Assembly: GCF_000003815.2 (NCBI RefSeq)
Contig: NC_049979.1
Span: forward strand, 22,292,210-22,356,209
Direction: 5' to 3'
From: Branchiostoma floridae
Taxonomy: Eukaryota; Chordata; Leptocardii; Amphioxiformes; Branchiostomatidae
DNA length: 64,000 bases
The notes below the pieces were generated by a model, which worked only from the letters and a program-made list of their open reading frames with translations, searched no databases and had not been told where the DNA came from. Shown in pieces: positions 59,901 to 64,000 of the stretch (its first letter is position 1; each line of letters starts with the position of its first letter). Made by a program: the position numbers and the translations under genes.

Positions 59901-60431
59901 ATGAAAATCTTGACGTTGAGTTTCGTGTGGTCACACATGAGATGGCTCAAGATCCTCATGTATGCCGTCACCTTCCTGGCCACCCTGGTCCTGGCCTCCA
60001 AGCGGGACTACGTTTTACAGTCATTCAACGGAAACGTTGGGGCTGGGAACTACACCTACTACCAGATGTACCGGGAAGGGGAGGTCACCCTTTTGGTGGA
60101 AACGCTAGAGGGCGATGCAGACATCTACGTGTCATCCACTAGCCTGTCCCCTGACTTTGATAACTATGACATGAACTCGGTGACTTGTGGGGAGGACAAA
60201 GTGGAGATACCCAGTGACATGAAGAGACCCGTGGGTATAGGTATCTACGGACACCCCTCTCACGACTCCACCAGGTATCGCTTCACTGTGCTGGTGGACT
60301 ACTTTTCAGGTAGCGAGTCATTTGTTCAAGGAAACAACAGAGAAGAAAGCGATGAGGATGTAGAAGAGGAGTCCATATTATGGACCATATTTGTAAGCAT
60401 ATTGAAGATATTGCTAGATATCTTGGTTTAA
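59901..60431 (+). CDS. C6orf120: C6orf120 homologue (UPF0669 secreted protein)
   Basis: Intact 176-residue protein in one coding exon (human about 191). A basic and hydrophobic leader (residues 1-33, MRWLKILMYAVTFLATLVLA) fits a signal peptide. The family core follows: VGAGNYTYYQMYREGEVTLL (47-66) with an N-glycosylation sequon at Asn50, GDADIYVSSTSLSP (71-84), TCGEDKVEIP (95-104), RPVGIGIYGHPSH (109-121). After an acidic stretch (148-158) comes the conserved C-terminus SILWTIFVSILKILLDIL. All these blocks match human C6orf120, a secreted glycoprotein reported to affect T-cell apoptosis; its biochemical role is unknown. Start choice: ATG 59901 follows a likely 3' splice site at 59861 and a three-codon upstream ORF; upstream in-frame codons back to 59817 would lie in the intron. 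Met13 is an alternative start. Confidence 0.95.
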   Translation: MKILTLSFVWSHMRWLKILMYAVTFLATLVLASKRDYVLQSFNGNVGAGNYTYYQMYREGEVTLLVETLEGDADIYVSSTSLSPDFDNYDMNSVTCGEDKVEIPSDMKRPVGIGIYGHPSHDSTRYRFTVLVDYFSGSESFVQGNNREESDEDVEEESILWTIFVSILKILLDILV

Positions 60432-60858
60432 GGCATCATGTGACAGTGTCTCTTTGTTAAGAACACGAAGTGTGTATTTCTGTCAAAGTGCAGATATGCT
60501 ACTTAAACAATGCAGAATTTAAGATCAGTTACTAGTAAGACTTCAGGATTGTTATGAGAAGGGAAGTGGAACTGTTCATTTGATTAGATGTGGAGAATAT
60601 ACAGAGTTGATGCTGATCACACTCTTCAAAGACATCATATACTGTGATGCAGTTATCCTGGCCAGGAGAAGGAATAGATGCCATTGCAAGAGACAGAATA
60701 TTTGGAATACCATGATGTACTCTGCCAAAGCTGCTACAATATCAAAGTTGTCAAATGTGACTTGCCTTGATGATGTCTTGAACTGTCTTCATACAAAGAT
60801 TAGACAGGGAACATGTTATCAAAAATGTCCTCAGCATTTTACTGGTACAGTTTTCCAT

Positions 60859-60864
60859 AATAAA
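60859..60864 (+). terminator. Poly(A) signal for C6orf120 (candidate)
   Basis: AATAAA about 430 bp after the stop codon. Further AATAAA words at about 61507 and 62753 could serve longer transcripts. Confidence 0.45.
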
Positions 60865-63800
60865 AGATAACAGAGCAGACCAAGTATGTTAGTCCATACA
60901 GATTGGGGTTTTGCATGGGTGAAAATTTTGTATGTGAAAAATCTGTGTGAAAATATGCAAATTAGCTGATTCACCTTTTGCTGTTTTGGACTTGGAATTA
61001 GAATTAAGAAGTCTGAAAAAGATGACATGAAATGGAATTGCGTATCACATATATAGTTGCAGTCTAGACTACAAAATCTTGTTCTGTCATTTTTTTCAGT
61101 AATTTTAGAGTGAATTTCTAATGTAAAGCTTTCACATACCAAAAAAAGTTCAAAATTTGCACATGAAAGAAACTGCTTAAGAAAATTTGATATGATTTTT
61201 CTGCCTAAGAGCACTAATTTTGAACTTCTTGTAAATATTTCCCAACATGTTTAGGAACTTTTATTTTTCTACGTGCAAATCTTAGACATGCACATTTTTT
61301 GAGCAAGTTTTTCTATGCCCAGAAAACCTGTTCCATGCCAAGATTTGTGGGTAGACTATAATAAGGTGGCCAATGAACACTCCTAGGCTGGCTACACTCC
61401 TTAGACTAGACCACAAGTCTATCAAGTGTGACTATTAACTGGAGATTGTGAAGTGTACTTTCTTCTCTCCATGTCATTGTGGGTGGGTATCAAATGTGCT
61501 AGTAGGAATAAAGTTTTGTATAATAATGAGTGTGGCTACTAGGCTGTGATGATGACAGTGATGATGATGGCTGTGTATTGTTGGCTGGAAACATGACTGA
61601 TGTTATTTTTGCAAGAAAACCCATGTAACTTCTTGTGAGGTATAGGATTCAAGAGATACCTTCTTGATTATAATCTCCCACAGTACAGATGGAAAAGAGG
61701 ACAGTATTTGAAGTGGTGTTGAATGGTCCCACACAGTTACAGATACAATGTATAATGGGTAAGCCTGATGTAATGGAAATTGATTATCACTTGGACTTAA
61801 TTTTGCAGAATGGGAAAGGAGACAGTGATTTTTATTTACAGTTCAATTCAAATAATTATGATAAATTGCAAATCTATATTCACAGTGCCACAAAGTCATG
61901 GTAGACAGATCACCACACCAAAAAAACCCACTGTGGACATTTCAAGATTTGCCTCAGTGGAACACAGTAACTTGTAGACACAGTATACCTGGACTCCACT
62001 AGTTGCTGGCATCTGTGGTAGATGCAAAATACCCTTATGATTGTGGTTTCTAATATCTATGCTTTCTACTACAATGTACATTATCCATGTTGAAGGATGA
62101 TATTTACATGTGTCAGATGGTTGAAAAAAGATATATAGAATATATATTTCTTATTTGATGTGGTGATTTGGGCCAATGGACCTGGAGGGCAAGTTTATGT
62201 GTGTGTAAGGTCATTGTTTGCTGATGGTAGTTTGTACAAAGGTCTTTTGACTGCCAGTAACATCGAAGGCACATAGAAGTGATGCATGTTCTGTGTAGAA
62301 CTAAGAAAAGGTAGTCTTTTGGTGAAAATGACCATCAAAGAAAATAAGAAAGATGGTCCATAGAATTTTGTATCCTGTTCAATATTACTGGTAAATCATA
62401 TTTTATGCCTAGTTCTGGTTCATATTGTTTGTCATTCATGTTGTATATGTTATAATTTAATCATAAAATAGCTAGTATCTGTAACTGTAAATGTGATTGA
62501 AGAGAATGTGGTCAACATGTATGGTAATAAGATAACTTCTCAAGGGTTGTTGGAATATTTGAATATTGAGGCTAACATAATTGTAAAATGATGATTCCCA
62601 TCCTTATTGGTGTCATAGATTGTACTGTAAATTCATATACGTCTGCAGTGGTTTGATTATGGTGATAGGGAAAGGAGATTTTAAAGTACTGACGTATGTT
62701 ACACCGCAAATGTCATTGATTTGCAATGGCGAGGTCACCCTAAAACTGAGAAAATAAACTCACTGTAAACGTTTAAAGATTTACAGTATGTACAGGTGGA
62801 CTAAGATATTCAGAGCACAATGTACTGCCGATTGTTCACCTTTCCTTTTCTGTGGAAAGAGAATTCTTGCACTCCCTTTGTACAAAATCCAAGTTTATTA
62901 AAATTTGCCAAAGTTTCCTAGAGCAGCTTTACAAAGTATCTCTTAACTCTTGGTTATACACAACAAAGCCCTGATAGTTGTAGACCAGTCTACATTATGT
63001 TTTACAACACACATCTTCATCAGAAACCAACTACAATGTCTTGATATCTTATGTTCAAGAATTGTCACAAAGCACTCCTTTGTTTTCATTACACTTGATA
63101 CTTAAAAAAAGTTGATATCCGTGAGAAGATGTAATACTAAGTGCCTTCATGATACAGGGGTGCCTAAGCATTCAAAACAATTTTATGAAGCATGAATTTT
63201 ATAGAACATACATGAAGCACTATGTAAAATTGTGTGAATCTTATGAAAAATGCACTAAGCACTGAGAAATGTCCTAATCTTATGGAAAACACAGTTTTTG
63301 ATGGTATACACTCGTTTGATGCTTTTAGGTAAAAATAAACACAACGAAACATACCTTCTCCTAATGCAGCGGTTGACCGGTTTGAATTCTTGAAAATACC
63401 TTTTCCATAAGATTTGCATAGTATACTTGATGCATTGTTTATAAAATTTGTATGTTTTTGTACAGTGTTTTTTGTGTGTTTCATGCTTTCATGTCTTTTT
63501 CATAAAATTTGTACAAATGCTTACGCACTCTTGTGATCTGTGGTAAATAATATGGACTAATAAGTGTTCTCAGCACTGCATGTCTTATAATAGGTTTTCA
63601 TTAGACACACAATAAGATAATTATATGTCCAATTGTCCACATATTGCAAGTGCTTATAAATTTGTCATCAATGAGTAAGTTGTAAGACTCTATAGATAAC
63701 CCCAGGAAAATGGGATTGTCCTTTGTAGAATAATAAATTGTTCTGCTATTTCTGTACATGCTTGCTGTTTCTTACATGTATGACAACACATGGAAGACAT

Positions 63801-64000
63801 GAAAGTTCTTAATTAACAAGAACAACATCATCCTTAAAGATCTAGAAACTGGCTCCCATGTCTGCTACAAGCTAACTACGCTTGTACGTTCAGAATACAA
63901 AAAATATATACAAGTATTTCTAATCAATAAGTTGCATATGTCCCACAGTTAAATGTCCTTTATCTTTAATTGTTAATGAGGGAACCAACAATCTACTTTA
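60865..64000. other. Region downstream of C6orf120, no gene recognised
   Basis: AT-rich. Open frames at 61689-61904 (plus) and 63164-63484 (minus) resemble nothing I know and lack convincing splice context. The part from 62700 to 62830 looks repeat-like. It may include extended C6orf120 3' UTR. Confidence 0.5.

Noticed and set aside
1-64000. CRISPR arrays, prokaryotic operons, tRNA or rRNA genes
   Set aside because: The tandem repeats have no CRISPR-like repeat-spacer pattern, genes are intron-split, and no convincing tRNA T-arm/A-box pair was found by eye; a covariance-model scan would settle small RNAs.

Overview
This is a metazoan nuclear window. Genes are split by GT-AG introns, and the background is AT-rich and full of repeats with no operon structure. 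The gene content (one Jagged-type Notch ligand, NUDT14, C6orf120/UPF0669), the large introns, the repeat style and the signs of high heterozygosity all fit a cephalochordate (amphioxus, Branchiostoma). The genus is an inference.

Three protein genes can be read confidently by joining exons by eye. (1) 613-14147, minus strand: the 5' half of a Jagged (Serrate/JAG-type) Notch ligand. Five exons cover the signal peptide, MNNL domain, DSL domain and the start of EGF repeat 1; the remaining EGF repeats, VWC region, membrane segment and 3' end lie beyond base 1. The exon phases and lengths agree with each other, except that exon 2 is one base short, which breaks the frame inside the MNNL domain. (2) 28859-58705, minus strand: a complete NUDT14 (UDP-sugar diphosphatase) in five coding exons (81+44+65+214+244 bp, 215 residues) spread over 30 kb. 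(3) 59901-60431, plus strand: a C6orf120/UPF0669 secreted protein (176 residues), head-to-head with NUDT14. NUDT14 lying directly upstream of Jagged in the same orientation matches the human JAG2-NUDT14 pair at 14q32.33, so this looks like ancient chordate microsynteny.

Layout: 1-14.4 kb Jagged and its CpG-rich promoter; 14.4-28.3 kb intergenic with no recognised gene but possible regulatory DNA and a long hairpin; 28.3-58.7 kb NUDT14. The 14.7-kb last intron of NUDT14 holds an assembly gap, a duplicated piece of the last exon, a plus-strand open frame built on an in-frame 24-bp minisatellite and followed by a poly(A) signal, a six-copy 215-bp satellite, MITE and retroelement fragments, and a YY1/ATGGCGGC start-like site. 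Introns 1-3 carry several copies of one dispersed repeat family and an array rich in inverted octamer (ATGCAAAT) motifs. After C6orf120 (60.4-64 kb) no further gene was recognised.

The three genes do not form a pathway. Jagged acts in Notch signalling, NUDT14 hydrolyses UDP-glucose, and C6orf120 is a secreted protein of poorly known role. The link between them is positional. No previously undescribed system was proven; the most unusual items are the minisatellite-coded open frame and the satellite next to it.
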